The notes under the pieces are model-generated. The model worked only from the letters and a program-made list of their open reading frames with translations, was not told the DNA's origin and searched no databases. Below, in pieces: positions 7,379 through 17,252 of a DNA stretch of 64,000 nt. Position numbers and translations under genes: made by a program. Each line of letters begins with the position of its first letter. The stretch's first letter is position 1. Location of the stretch: contig JAQWGN010000016.1 of NCBI GenBank assembly GCA_029238215.1, positions 26,853 to 90,852 on the forward strand, given 5' to 3'. Source of the DNA: Flavobacteriaceae bacterium (GTDB taxonomy: Bacteria; Bacteroidota; Bacteroidia; Flavobacteriales; Flavobacteriaceae).

Positions 7379-8335
7379 CTAAAAAACAGTACTAGCCACC
7401 TTGTGGATGTTGTCCGATTTCCCCATGGAGTAGTAATGCAGAAAAGGAATATTAGCAGCTACAAGCTCCTTACTTTGATTGATACACCACTCAATACCTA
7501 CCTGACGAACGTCTTCTTTGGTTTTAGCTTTTAGCACTTCTTTAATCAGCGCTTCGGGTAAATCTACATGAAACCGATGCGGAATCATGTTAAGCTGTTT
7601 TTTGGTTGCCAATGGCTTTAATCCCGGAATAATAGGAACCGTTATACCGGCAGCACGGCAATTTTCTACAAACGCAAAATACTTGCTGTTATCAAAAAAC
7701 ATTTGGGTAACAACATAGTCTGCCCCTGCTTCAATTTTTTTCTTTAAAAAGTGAATGTCACTTTCCATATTGGGGGCTTCCATATGCTTTTCGGGATACC
7801 CAGCCACACCAATGCAAAAATCTGTTTTGGCTGTATTCAGAATGTTTTCATCCAAATAGGTGCCATTATTCATATCCGTAATTTGTTTTACCAAGTCCAC
7901 GGCATAGGCATTGCCTTTGGGTTCGGGTTTAAAGTAGGTTTCTGATTTTACGGCATCGCCACGCAAGGCAACTACATTATCAATTCCCAAAAAACCCATA
8001 TCGATTAAAAAGTTCTCGGTGTCTTCACGGTCAAAACCTCCACACAATACGTGCGGAATGGCATCTACCTGATACTTATTTTGAATGGCAGCACAAATCC
8101 CAACAGTTCCGGGTCGCTTGCGTACCACACGTTTTTCTAACAAGCCACTGGGAAGCTCCTTAAAGTCGTATTCCTCACGATGGTAAGTAACGTCAATAAA
8201 GGGCGGGTTAAACTCCATTAATGGATCGATGTTATCGAAAATGGTTTGGATGTTTTGTCCTTTTAAAGGCGGCAAAATCTCAAACGAAAAAAGCGTTTTT
8301 CCTGCTGCTTGATTAATGTGTTCTGTTACTTTCAT
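7379..8335 (-). CDS. metF: Methylenetetrahydrofolate reductase
   Basis: This FAD enzyme reduces 5,10-methylene-THF to 5-methyl-THF, the methyl donor for MetH. The N-terminus FSFEILPPLKG and the FAD and folate segments (DVTYHREE, ALRGD, GVAGYPEKH, TQMFFDN) are characteristic. At 318 residues it is of the bacterial single-domain type. It is the last gene of the SAM-riboswitch-led methionine operon, one base after the metH C-terminal gene, which fits its role of feeding that enzyme. Confidence 0.97.
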   Translation of the reverse strand: MKVTEHINQAAGKTLFSFEILPPLKGQNIQTIFDNIDPLMEFNPPFIDVTYHREEYDFKELPSGLLEKRVVRKRPGTVGICAAIQNKYQVDAIPHVLCGGFDREDTENFLIDMGFLGIDNVVALRGDAVKSETYFKPEPKGNAYAVDLVKQITDMNNGTYLDENILNTAKTDFCIGVAGYPEKHMEAPNMESDIHFLKKKIEAGADYVVTQMFFDNSKYFAFVENCRAAGITVPIIPGLKPLATKKQLNMIPHRFHVDLPEALIKEVLKAKTKEDVRQVGIEWCINQSKELVAANIPFLHYYSMGKSDNIHKVASTVF

Positions 8336-8336
8336 T

Positions 8337-11003
8337 TTAATAATTTAGGTTGGGGTGAAGCCACTTTGTAGCCTTCTCTAGGGTTATTCCTTTTCTTGTT
8401 GCAAAATCTTTTACTTGGTCCTTAGCTATTTTACCAAGACCAAAATACGTGGCTTCGGGATGGGCAAAATAATAGCCCGATACCGATGCGGCAGGCCACA
8501 TGGCCAAACTCTCTGTAAGTTCCACGCCAATGCGCTTGTCCACTTCTAGGAGTTCCCAGATTGTTTCTTTCTCTAAATGGTCTGGGCATGCCGGATAGCC
8601 CGGTGCTGGACGAATCCCTTTATAGGCTTCTTTAATTAGATCTTGGTTTGTAAGCGTTTCATCGGGTTGATACCCCCAATAGGTGGTCCGTACTTCCTTG
8701 TGTAAAAACTCGGCAAAGGCCTCTGCAAAACGATCAGACAACGCCTTAATCATGATGCTGCTATAATCGTCGTTATTCTTTTCAAAATCCTTGGCAAGTT
8801 CGGCAGTTCCAAAGCCCGTGGAGACACAAAAGCATCCCATATAATCCTGTATATTCGAGTTCTTTGGAGCTATATAATCCGATAAAGCACGGTAAGGCCT
8901 CCCCTTACTTTTAAGCAATTGTTGACGAAGGGTTCTAAAAAAATACGGTTTTGAATCACTCAAAACTTCAATGTCGTCTTGGTCGTTGCTATTGGCTTTA
9001 AAAAGTCCAAAAACAGCTTTAGCTTGAAGTAGTTTCCCATCAATTATCTGACGTAACATTATTTGGGCGTCCTCGAACAACTGTGTTGCTTGCTCTCCTA
9101 CTACCTTATCCGAAAGAATTTCGGGGTAGTGCCCATGCAGGTCCCATGAACGGAAAAACGGAGTCCAATCGATATAATCAACCAAATCCGCTAAGTCTTG
9201 ATCCAATTGATGAATTCCTAGTTGATTGGGGATAACGGGCGGGTGTGTTTTGAAATCGGCTTGAAAACGGCTGGCGCGGGCGGTAGCTAACGGCACATAA
9301 GTCTTGTGCTCGGTACGTTTCTCAAAGCGATTTCTCACATCTTCATACTCCGTCTTTATCGCTTCCTCATAGGCTTTGTGGGTTGAAGGTTTTAGTAATT
9401 TACCCACAACAGTAACGGCACGAGAAGCATCGTTGACATGAATGACCGTGTGGTCGTATTGCGGTGCAATTTTAACAGCGGTATGCGCACGAGAAGTCGT
9501 AGCTCCTCCAATCAATACAGGGATTTTATGCCCCGTTTTGTTGAGTTCTTTTACCAAAAATACCATTTCATCGAGTGAGGGTGTAATGAGCCCAGAAAGT
9601 CCGATAACATCAACGTTTTCGGCTAATGCGGTTTCAATAATGCGTTCGGGAGGTACCATTACACCCAAGTCTATAATGTCGTAATTATTACACCCTAAGA
9701 CCACGCTTACAATGTTTTTACCAATGTCATGAACATCCCCTTTTACAGTCGCCATCAAAATTTTACCTGCGGCTTCGGGCTTGCCTGATTGTGCTGCTTC
9801 AATAAAAGGTAGTAAATGAGCTACTGCTTTTTTCATTACCCGTGCAGATTTCACAACTTGTGGCAAGAACATTTTTCCACTTCCAAACAAGTCTCCAACA
9901 ACATTCATACCCGTCATTAAAGAACCCTCAATAACCTCAATAGGAGCATTCGCCGCCAGACGAGCTTCTTCAACGTCCTCAACAACAAATTGGTCGATTC
10001 CTTTTACAAGGGAATGTGTAATCCGCTCTTGTAAGGGGAGTTCTCTCCAGCTCAGATCACTTTTTGATTTTACTTTTGGACCGCCTTTGACCTGTTCAGC
10101 AAAATCGAGAAGCCGCTCTGTAGCATCATCTCTTCGATTAAGCAGTACATCCTCTACACGCTCAAGCAATTCTTTCGGAATCTCGTCATAAACCTCCAAC
10201 ATGGTCGGGTTTACAATGCCCATGGTCATTCCGTTTTGGATGGCATGGTACAAAAATGATGCATGCATGGCTTCGCGCACCGTGTTGTTCCCCCTAAATG
10301 AAAAAGATACATTACTAACACCCCCGCTTACATTGGCATGGGGTAAGTTTTCTCGAATCCACTTGGTTGCCTTAAAAAAATCTAAGGCATTGGTTTTGTG
10401 TTCTTCCATTCCTGTTGCAACAGGAAAAATGTTGGGATCAAAAATAATATCTTGAGGAGGAAAACCGACTTCGTTCACTAAAATATCATACGACCGTTTG
10501 CAGATTTCAATACGTCTATCGTAGTTGTCTGCTTGACCATTTTCGTCAAACGCCATCACAATAACGGCAGCGCCGTAGCGGCGAATACTTTTCGCTTGAC
10601 GGATAAAAATTTCTTCCCCTTCTTTTAGGCTTATGGAGTTAACAACACACTTCCCCTGAACAACTTGTAAACCGGCTTCAATGATGTCCCATTTTGAGCT
10701 ATCAATCATAATAGGAATACGAGCGATATCAGGCTCCGCCTGAATAAGGTTTAGAAAGCGTTTCATGGCTGTAGCGCCATCAATCATGCCTTCGTCCATG
10801 TTCACATCCAAAATTTGAGCACCACCTTCCACTTGATCACGTGCAATTTCAAGTGCAGTTTCAAAATCATCTTGTTCAATGAGCCGTAAAAACCGGCGAG
10901 AACCTGTAACGTTAGTTCGTTCGCCAACATTGACAAAAAGTGCATCTGGGCGTATGATTAAAGGCTCCAGTCCTGAAAGCATTAAACAGTTTGAATTAGA
11001 CAT
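8337..11003 (-). CDS. metH: Cobalamin-dependent methionine synthase, pterin/B12/activation part
   Basis: This gene encodes the folate-binding, cobalamin-binding and AdoMet-activation domains of MetH. In order: a pterin-binding domain with [14 protein letters not shown] near the N-terminus, a B12 cap and a Rossmann domain with GDVHDIGKN (the DxHxxG cobalamin histidine), then the activation domain with [12 protein letters not shown] and [10 protein letters not shown]. The start is the ATG at 11003 (MSNSNCLML), which overlaps the N-terminal metH gene by 8 bp; the longer frame to 11042 lies inside that gene. Together the two products rebuild a full MetH, so this is a split enzyme and not a pseudogene. 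Confidence 0.96.
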   Translation of the reverse strand: MSNSNCLMLSGLEPLIIRPDALFVNVGERTNVTGSRRFLRLIEQDDFETALEIARDQVEGGAQILDVNMDEGMIDGATAMKRFLNLIQAEPDIARIPIMIDSSKWDIIEAGLQVVQGKCVVNSISLKEGEEIFIRQAKSIRRYGAAVIVMAFDENGQADNYDRRIEICKRSYDILVNEVGFPPQDIIFDPNIFPVATGMEEHKTNALDFFKATKWIRENLPHANVSGGVSNVSFSFRGNNTVREAMHASFLYHAIQNGMTMGIVNPTMLEVYDEIPKELLERVEDVLLNRRDDATERLLDFAEQVKGGPKVKSKSDLSWRELPLQERITHSLVKGIDQFVVEDVEEARLAANAPIEVIEGSLMTGMNVVGDLFGSGKMFLPQVVKSARVMKKAVAHLLPFIEAAQSGKPEAAGKILMATVKGDVHDIGKNIVSVVLGCNNYDIIDLGVMVPPERIIETALAENVDVIGLSGLITPSLDEMVFLVKELNKTGHKIPVLIGGATTSRAHTAVKIAPQYDHTVIHVNDASRAVTVVGKLLKPSTHKAYEEAIKTEYEDVRNRFEKRTEHKTYVPLATARASRFQADFKTHPPVIPNQLGIHQLDQDLADLVDYIDWTPFFRSWDLHGHYPEILSDKVVGEQATQLFEDAQIMLRQIIDGKLLQAKAVFGLFKANSNDQDDIEVLSDSKPYFFRTLRQQLLKSKGRPYRALSDYIAPKNSNIQDYMGCFCVSTGFGTAELAKDFEKNNDDYSSIMIKALSDRFAEAFAEFLHKEVRTTYWGYQPDETLTNQDLIKEAYKGIRPAPGYPACPDHLEKETIWELLEVDKRIGVELTESLAMWPAASVSGYYFAHPEATYFGLGKIAKDQVKDFATRKGITLEKATKWLHPNLNY

Positions 11004-11997
11004 CTTGAGTAATCGCTCTAGGTTTATAAATTTGGGCAGCATCGGCTATTAGACGAATGTGTTCTGGTGTGGAACCACAACAGCCTCCAATAATGTTTAT
11101 CAATTGATCTGACATATATGGCTCTAACAAGGCGCACATTTCTTCAGGACTTTGATCGTATTCGCCAAAGGCATTGGGAAGTCCTGCGTTGGGGTGGGCA
11201 GAAACAAAGCAATCACTTAGCTGACTAAGGCGTTGCACATAGGGTTTTAACTGGTCTGCGCCCAAGGCGCAATTAAACCCAACACTTAACAAATCGATAT
11301 GGCTAATCGAAACCAAGAATGCCTCAACGGTTTGCCCAGAAAGCGTACGCCCCGAAGCATCGGTAATGGTTCCGCTGACCATGACGGGAATGGTGTTGCT
11401 GAGTTCCTCTTTTAATTCATCAATAGCAAATAATGCCGCTTTTGCATTTAACGTATCGAAAACAGTTTCTACCATAAGGATATCTGCTCCACCTTCAATA
11501 AGTCCTAAGGCCTGTTGGCGGTAAGCCAGCTTCAATTCGTCAAAAGTAATGGCTCGATACCCTGGGTCATTTACATCGGGAGACATACTTGCGGTTTTGT
11601 TTGTTGGACCAATAGAGCCCGCAACAAAACGTGGTTTACTAGGATCTTTAGCCGTAAAATCATCGGCTGCTTTTCGGGCAATTTGAGCAGAAGCCACATT
11701 GAGCTCAGTAACTACATCCTCAAGTGCATAGTCTGCCATAGCAATGGTAGTGGATGAGAAGGTGTTTGTTTCAATAATATCGGCACCTGCTGCTAAATAT
11801 TTAGCGTGAACATCGTAAATGGCTTTTGGCTGTGTGATTGACAATAAATCATTGTTGCCGATAAGCGGTATATGATGCTCTTGAAATCTAGTTCCCCGAA
11901 AATCTTCTTCCTTGAATGCATATGCTTGTAGCATGGTACCCATGGCACCATCCAACACCAAAATGCGCGCTTCTAAAAGGTTCTTTATATTACTCAC
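10996..11997 (-). CDS. metH: Methionine synthase homocysteine-binding subunit
   Basis: The product is a stand-alone homocysteine S-methyltransferase domain of 333 residues. The zinc-binding cysteines that activate homocysteine are present: one in GFNCALG and two in [10 protein letters not shown]. The opening [14 protein letters not shown] motif ([12 protein letters not shown]) is clear. It lies directly upstream of, and overlaps, the gene for the remaining MetH domains. Splitting MetH at this junction is known in Bacteroidetes. It overlaps metZ by four bases on its upstream side, so coupling is tight along this operon. Confidence 0.95.
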   Translation of the reverse strand: MSNIKNLLEARILVLDGAMGTMLQAYAFKEEDFRGTRFQEHHIPLIGNNDLLSITQPKAIYDVHAKYLAAGADIIETNTFSSTTIAMADYALEDVVTELNVASAQIARKAADDFTAKDPSKPRFVAGSIGPTNKTASMSPDVNDPGYRAITFDELKLAYRQQALGLIEGGADILMVETVFDTLNAKAALFAIDELKEELSNTIPVMVSGTITDASGRTLSGQTVEAFLVSISHIDLLSVGFNCALGADQLKPYVQRLSQLSDCFVSAHPNAGLPNAFGEYDQSPEEMCALLEPYMSDQLINIIGGCCGSTPEHIRLIADAAQIYKPRAITQDV

Positions 11998-13172
11998 GAG
12001 ATTGCTTCAAGGGCTCCTTTAACATCTTTGATAACATCTTCTGGATGTTCCAATCCTACAGAAATACGGATAAGCCCGTCTGTGATATCTACTGCCAAAA
12101 GGTCTGCCTCACTAAGTTTACTGTGTGTGGATAGCGCAGGCTGTGTAACAATCGTTCGAGTGTCACCTAAGTTTGAGGATCGCGAACAAAGTTTCACAGC
12201 ATCAATAAATTGTTTTCCGCCTTCTAAGCCTCCCTTAACCTGAAAGGCAATAATATTGCCGCCCCGTTTCATTTGCTTTTTGGCAATCTCATTTTGAGGA
12301 TGTGTGGCATGAAAAGGATAACGAACCTCTTCAACTGCAGGGTGGCTCTCTAAAAAACTGAGAACTTGTTCGGCATTGTCACAATGGCGATCTACACGTA
12401 CCGCTAAAGTTTCTAGGCTTTTTGAAAGCGTCCAAGCAGTAAATGGAGACATGGATGGACCTGTGTTTCTAGCAAACAAATAGATTTCACGAATCAAGTC
12501 ACTACGTCCCACAGTTACACCGCCTAATACACGACCTTGACCATCGATTAACTTGGTTGCCGAATGAATAACCAAATCTGCACCAAAAGCAATAGGTTGT
12601 TGCAAGTAAGGTGTTGCAAAACAATTGTCAACGACCAAGATCAAATTGTGCTTTTTAGCCAATGCTCCTAAGCGTTCCAGATCGAGCACCTGCAATCCAG
12701 GGTTTGTAGGAGACTCCGCATAAATCATTTTAGTTGAGGGTGTTATTAACTCCTCAAAACGGTCTAAATCCGTTACATCAAAGTACGTGGTAGAGATATT
12801 CCACTTGGGAAAATACTTGGTAAATAATGCGTGTGTAGCACCAAAAACAGCCCTAGCCGATAGTATATGATCACCGCTATTAAGTAATGCCGCAAAAGTT
12901 CCAAAAACAGCAGCCATACCTGTAGCAAAAGCGTACCCGTCTGCTGCACCCTCCATTTTACAAATTTTTTGTACAAATTCTGTGGTGTTTGGATTGGTAA
13001 ATCGGCTGTAGATGTTTTTTTCATTCTCCTCGGCAAACGAAGCACGCATGTCTTCAGCGTCATCAAAGACAAAACTTGAGGTTAAATAAACAGGGACACT
13101 GTGCTCGGCATGTTGGGTGCGTTCGGACTGTGTACGAATCGCATCGGTTTCAAATTTATTTTTTTGGGACAT
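11994..13172 (-). CDS. metZ: O-succinylhomoserine sulfhydrylase / trans-sulfuration enzyme
   Basis: This is a Cys/Met-metabolism PLP enzyme of 392 residues. The PLP lysine is in IHSATKLIDGQGR, and SRFTNPN and ATGMAA bind the cofactor phosphate as in the family. The closest type is O-succinylhomoserine (or O-acetylhomoserine) sulfhydrylase making homocysteine from sulfide; cystathionine synthase or lyase activity cannot be excluded from sequence alone. A second paralogue, metY, is in the same operon. It is coupled to metH (overlap 4 bp) and overlaps the OsmC-like gene by 17 bp. Confidence 0.88.
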   Translation of the reverse strand: MSQKNKFETDAIRTQSERTQHAEHSVPVYLTSSFVFDDAEDMRASFAEENEKNIYSRFTNPNTTEFVQKICKMEGAADGYAFATGMAAVFGTFAALLNSGDHILSARAVFGATHALFTKYFPKWNISTTYFDVTDLDRFEELITPSTKMIYAESPTNPGLQVLDLERLGALAKKHNLILVVDNCFATPYLQQPIAFGADLVIHSATKLIDGQGRVLGGVTVGRSDLIREIYLFARNTGPSMSPFTAWTLSKSLETLAVRVDRHCDNAEQVLSFLESHPAVEEVRYPFHATHPQNEIAKKQMKRGGNIIAFQVKGGLEGGKQFIDAVKLCSRSSNLGDTRTIVTQPALSTHSKLSEADLLAVDITDGLIRISVGLEHPEDVIKDVKGALEAIS

Positions 13173-13584
13173 ATGCTTTATTATTTACCTCAACAGAAAA
13201 AGTGATTTCAGCCGTAGCTGCAAGGGTCATAGATACAGAACAATACTTGGTAAACGACAAGTTTGCAGCGCGGTATATTTTTTCTGGCTTTACATCGCCA
13301 GTAACACATACTGTAGCATGTATTTTAGTAAAAAGAGATGGTACAGAAGCACTCTCACGTGAGCCATCTACATGAATTTTTAAGGACTTAAACGTTATTT
13401 TTTGTTTGTTTAAAATAGCAACAATATCAATGCTTGAACAACCCGCAACACCCATTAGCAAAAGCTCCATGGGGCTTGCGCCTTTTGGTGATTCTACAGC
13501 CTTATTATCAATATCTATTTGATAGTCTCTGTCATTTTTAATACTAGAATGATATCCAGCATGATGGGTTAATGTTACATTCAT
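13156..13584 (-). CDS. OsmC-family protein
   Basis: The 142-residue product has the OsmC/Ohr fold pattern: an N-terminal strand region, then PKGASPMELLLMGVAGCSSIDI with one of the family's redox cysteines, and a later CVTGDV segment that carries the second. OsmC-type proteins reduce organic hydroperoxides or handle persulfides. Its place between metX and metZ, overlapping both, suggests a link with sulfide or homocysteine chemistry, but that is inference. Its start (ATG 13584) overlaps the metX stop as ATGA. Confidence 0.88.
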   Translation of the reverse strand: MNVTLTHHAGYHSSIKNDRDYQIDIDNKAVESPKGASPMELLLMGVAGCSSIDIVAILNKQKITFKSLKIHVDGSRESASVPSLFTKIHATVCVTGDVKPEKIYRAANLSFTKYCSVSMTLAATAEITFSVEVNNKAYVPKK

Positions 13585-14558
13585 AGTGTTGTTGTAATGG
13601 GTTTAAACACTTCTTGCAACAACGTATTTACTTGATCGTATTCGATTAGAAAAGCATCGTGACCATGAATTGACGTTATTGTTTTAAAAAAAACATTTGG
13701 TTTTACATTCATCAAGCGTCGATATGTTTCTCGATTATCTTGATGGGTGAAAAATAAATCTGTATCAATAGAAACGATGTAAATATTACTCTTTACCTGA
13801 GCAATACATTCCTCTAGCGTTCCACGGTCTTTACAAATGTCTACCGTTCCTAATAAATGATTCATTGCAATGTAGGCGCGGGCATCAAAACGATCGGCTA
13901 ATTTATCTCCGTGATGCAACAACCATGTTTCTACATTGTATCGATTTAGCTTTGGATGGATTGTCCTTCCAAATCGAGATTTAAATGATTGTGGTGTACG
14001 ATAACAAAGCATGGCATGAATCCGTGCGTCTTCGAGTGGATTCTTGGAATTTTCTAACAACCGATCTTGAAGTAATACATTAGCCAAAATCCAGTCGGAT
14101 GATTCCCAATGGCAAGCAACAGGTATTACATTATGAATGAATTCGGGATATGACACAGCCATTTCCCAAGCCAAAGCACCACCAATTGAGCCACCAATTA
14201 CTGCAAAAAGCTCAGAAACACCCAAATTGTTAAGTGCCAGTTTAAATGCTTCTGAGACATCTCGTAAAACCCAATCTTTATAATCTTCTAAAAAACTACC
14301 ATCAAATCCGTTACCAGGAAAGTTGAAGGCAATGATACTATACACTTCTGTATCAATGAGTTTTTTAGGCCCTATAACATCACGCCACCATCCTTCGTCT
14401 CCAGTAACTTCAGCGTTTCCTGTAAGCGAATGATTTACCAAAACCACAGGAGCATTATCCAAAGGCTGACCAAAAACTTGATACGTCAGCGTTATTGGAA
14501 CAATCCCACCCGATTGTAACTGGAAAGATGAAAGTGTATGTGATTTTAGCGAGGACAT
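13581..14558 (-). CDS. metX: Homoserine O-acetyltransferase
   Basis: This alpha/beta-hydrolase acylates homoserine with acetyl-CoA, the first committed step of methionine synthesis. The nucleophile serine lies in IGGSIGGALAWE, the oxyanion segment in NHSLTGN, the catalytic aspartate probably in SIDTDLFF, and the histidine in GHDAFLIE near the C-terminus. At 325 residues it is slightly short for the family but has all elements. It lies 17 bp downstream of metY, which uses its product. Confidence 0.95.
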   Translation of the reverse strand: MSSLKSHTLSSFQLQSGGIVPITLTYQVFGQPLDNAPVVLVNHSLTGNAEVTGDEGWWRDVIGPKKLIDTEVYSIIAFNFPGNGFDGSFLEDYKDWVLRDVSEAFKLALNNLGVSELFAVIGGSIGGALAWEMAVSYPEFIHNVIPVACHWESSDWILANVLLQDRLLENSKNPLEDARIHAMLCYRTPQSFKSRFGRTIHPKLNRYNVETWLLHHGDKLADRFDARAYIAMNHLLGTVDICKDRGTLEECIAQVKSNIYIVSIDTDLFFTHQDNRETYRRLMNVKPNVFFKTITSIHGHDAFLIEYDQVNTLLQEVFKPITTTL

Positions 14559-14575
14559 AAAATTACTTTCTTAAT

Positions 14576-15850
14576 TTATAAGGTGTTAAATGCTTCTTGC
14601 AAGTCTGCTTTAAGATCTTGAATATCTTCCAAGCCTACAGAAAGACGAATCAGGTCATTAGTTACCCCAGTGTCTTCTTGCTGTTCTGGCGTAAGCTGTT
14701 GATGCGTCGTACTTGCATTGTGAATAATTAGTGATTTTGAATCTCCAAAATTTGCAAGCAAAGAGAATAGTTTTGTGTTATCTGCAATTTTCTTAGCAGC
14801 CTCAAATCCACCTTTAGCACCAAACGTGATTACACCACTATTCCCTTTAGGCAGGTATTGTTGTGCTAATGCATTGTATTTACTTGACTTCAAACCAGGA
14901 TAATTTACCCATTCAACGGCATCATTTTCACTTAACCATTCCGCCAGTTCAAGGGCATTTTGGCTATGTTTCTGCATTCTCACTGCTAGAGTTTCTAGGC
15001 CTTGAATAATTTGAAAGGAATTAAACGGGCTAATGGCAGCACCTAAATCACGAAGTCCTTCTATGCGAACACGAGCGATATAGGCGGCTGGGCCTAATAC
15101 TTCATGATAATTTAATCCGTGGTATGAAGGAGATGGTGAGGTGAATTCTGGGAATTTCCCACTTGACCAATCAAAAGTACCGGCGTCAATAATAACACCA
15201 CCCATAGAAGTTCCATTTCCATTAATATACTTCGTTAGAGAATGGATTACAATGTGTGCGCCATGCTCAATAGGGTTTAGTAACGCTGGTGTAGCTACTG
15301 TATTGTCGACCATAAAAGGAATTTTATGGGCATTAGCTACTTTAGATATTGCTGCCAAATCCAATACATCCAGCTTTGGATTACCAAGTGACTCGGCAAA
15401 AATTAAGCGTGTATTTTCCTGAACAGCTTTGTCGAAATTGGAAACATCATTTGGATCAACAAATGTTGTTGTGATACCAAATCTGGGTAACATTGATTTG
15501 AACATATTGTAAGATCCTCCGTACAAACTGTTGGAAGCTACAATATGATCCCCTGCTTTTAAGAATGTTAAAATTCCTGTAGAAGCAGCCGCTGTACCAG
15601 AACAGGTTGCCACTGCAGCAATACCGCCTTCCAAACTAGCCATACGCTGTTCAAGCACATCGGTAGTTGGGTTATTTAGACGGGTATAAATATACCCTGG
15701 TTCTGCAAGTGCAAATAAATTTGCAGCGTGCTCAGCATTGTTAAATACATAAGAAGTAGATTGATATAATGGTACCGCTCTAGTTCCTTGTGTTTTGGTT
15801 ACATCGTGCCCAACATGTAGGGCTTTAGTTGAAAATTTAGAATCACTCAT
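14576..15850 (-). CDS. metY: O-acetylhomoserine aminocarboxypropyltransferase (sulfhydrylase)
   Basis: This 424-residue PLP enzyme of the Cys/Met-metabolism family makes homocysteine from O-acetylhomoserine and sulfide. The length and N-terminus (FSTKALHVGHD) match MetY, with TRLNNPTTDVLEQR and the Schiff-base lysine in IHSLTKYINGNG. It follows metK by one base and precedes metX, so the acetylated route appears to be the main one here. The second sulfhydrylase-like gene, metZ, is downstream in the same operon. Confidence 0.95.
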   Translation of the reverse strand: MSDSKFSTKALHVGHDVTKTQGTRAVPLYQSTSYVFNNAEHAANLFALAEPGYIYTRLNNPTTDVLEQRMASLEGGIAAVATCSGTAAASTGILTFLKAGDHIVASNSLYGGSYNMFKSMLPRFGITTTFVDPNDVSNFDKAVQENTRLIFAESLGNPKLDVLDLAAISKVANAHKIPFMVDNTVATPALLNPIEHGAHIVIHSLTKYINGNGTSMGGVIIDAGTFDWSSGKFPEFTSPSPSYHGLNYHEVLGPAAYIARVRIEGLRDLGAAISPFNSFQIIQGLETLAVRMQKHSQNALELAEWLSENDAVEWVNYPGLKSSKYNALAQQYLPKGNSGVITFGAKGGFEAAKKIADNTKLFSLLANFGDSKSLIIHNASTTHQQLTPEQQEDTGVTNDLIRLSVGLEDIQDLKADLQEAFNTL

Positions 15851-15851
15851 A

Positions 15852-17108
15852 TTATGTTGTTAAAAATTTATTTTTGAATAATGGTACTAAATCGAGTTTC
15901 TCCCAAGTAAATAACTCTACTTCACAGTCAATACGACCATTGTAAGGAGACTCGAATGTTTTCTTTACTATTTTAGGTTCTCTACCCATATGACCATAGG
16001 CAGCGGTTTCTTCATAGATTGGGTTACGAAGTTTGAGTCGTTGCTCAATTCCATAAGGAGTTAAGTCAATAAGTTTGGCTAATTCCTGCGCAATTGTTGT
16101 GTCTGCATGATCTGTTTTAGCTGTACCATAGGTGTTGATAAAAATAGAGGTTGGTTTTGCTACTCCAATGGCATAACTAAGCTGTACTAAAGCCTCCTTG
16201 CAAATTCCTGCCGCAACTAAATTTTTTGCAATATGACGTGCTGCATAAGCCGCGCTTCTATCCACTTTAGATGGATCCTTACCACTAAAAGCTCCACCTC
16301 CATGGGCGCCTTTACCACCATAGGTGTCAACAATTATTTTTCGTCCTGTTAATCCGGTATCGCCATGTGGCCCTCCGATAACAAACTTACCTGTTGGGTT
16401 AATATGATATTCAATTTCTTTGGTAAATAAGGCTTGGATATGTGCAGGATAGCTTGCTATCACTTCAGGAATGACACGTTCAATTAAATCCTTACGAATT
16501 TTGGCAAGCATTTTCTCGTCTTCATCAAATGCATCATGCTGGGTTGAAATTACAATTGTTGCTACACGGAGAGGAGTATGATCATCCTTGTATTCTAACG
16601 TAACTTGTGATTTGGCATCAGGTCGTAAATAGGGAATTACAGTCTTATCACGCCTAAAATCGGATAATACGCGCATAATCGTATGGGCAATATCCAACGC
16701 CAATGGCATGTAATTTTCAGTTTCATTACTTGCGTAACCAAACATAATCCCTTGATCACCTGCTCCTTGTTGAATTTCATTACCTCGATCTACGCCTTGA
16801 TTAATATCTGCGGATTGCTCATGAATTAAAGAAATTACCCCACAAGAATTTCCAGAAAACTGATAGGCATCTTTGGTATATCCAATACGATTAATTGTAT
16901 TTCGTGTAATGGTTTGAATATCCAAGTAGGTTTTGCTTTTAACCTCTCCAGCTACTATCGCTTGTCCGGTAGTAACAAGTGTTTCGCAAGCTACCTTGCT
17001 TGAAGGGTCAAAGGCAATAAAATGATCTAATAATGCATCGCTAATTCTGTCAGCGACCTTATCGGGGTGTCCTTCTCCTACGGACTCAGATGTGAAAAAA
17101 TATGACAT
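15852..17108 (-). CDS. metK: S-adenosylmethionine synthetase
   Basis: The product makes SAM from methionine and ATP. Signature segments are all present: [13 protein letters not shown] at the N-terminus, [12 protein letters not shown], and the glycine-rich P-loop-like [16 protein letters not shown] start it at the ATG at 17108 ([13 protein letters not shown]), since the frame to 17144 lies in the leader RNA and family members begin at this point. It is the first gene of the methionine operon and sits just downstream of a SAM-II-type riboswitch, so SAM probably represses its own synthesis and the whole set to metF. Confidence 0.97.
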   Translation of the reverse strand: MSYFFTSESVGEGHPDKVADRISDALLDHFIAFDPSSKVACETLVTTGQAIVAGEVKSKTYLDIQTITRNTINRIGYTKDAYQFSGNSCGVISLIHEQSADINQGVDRGNEIQQGAGDQGIMFGYASNETENYMPLALDIAHTIMRVLSDFRRDKTVIPYLRPDAKSQVTLEYKDDHTPLRVATIVISTQHDAFDEDEKMLAKIRKDLIERVIPEVIASYPAHIQALFTKEIEYHINPTGKFVIGGPHGDTGLTGRKIIVDTYGGKGAHGGGAFSGKDPSKVDRSAAYAARHIAKNLVAAGICKEALVQLSYAIGVAKPTSIFINTYGTAKTDHADTTIAQELAKLIDLTPYGIEQRLKLRNPIYEETAAYGHMGREPKIVKKTFESPYNGRIDCEVELFTWEKLDLVPLFKNKFLTT

Positions 17109-17153
17109 TGCATGCTTTTTTGTAGAAAAGAGACTGATAAGCACTCATAAAAA

Positions 17154-17208
17154 GCAAGCTGGTTTAGCAGTTTTTTTGAGAGGTTGCAATCAGTCAAATC
17201 CTTCCTCT
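17154..17208 (-). promoter_or_regulatory. SAM-II (SAM-alpha) riboswitch
   Basis: On the minus strand AGAGG (17208-17204) pairs with CCTCT across the conserved loop GGATTTGACTGATTGCAA; an A-rich linker and TGCTAAACC (17169-17161) follow. This reproduces the SAM-II pattern I know from the solved aptamer: short P1, an AUUU..UUGCAA loop, and a downstream GCUAAA strand that forms the pseudoknot. It lies between a perfect promoter and metK. SAM-I was considered, but its multi-helix junction is absent. Confidence 0.8.
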
Positions 17209-17217
17209 AATGAGTTG

Positions 17218-17248
17218 CAAATATACAACAACTCTAACAATAACAAAA
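17218..17248 (-). promoter_or_regulatory. Promoter of the metK operon
   Basis: Minus-strand TTTTG (17244-17248), 18 bp, then TATATTTG (17218-17225), an exact TAnnTTTG -7 element. Transcription would begin just upstream of the SAM-II aptamer. Confidence 0.75.
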
Positions 17249-17252
17249 TACT

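Noticed and set aside
17109..17252. SAM-I riboswitch before metK
   Set aside because: The four-way junction and the kink-turn elements of SAM-I are absent in this short leader, while the compact SAM-II arrangement fits throughout.
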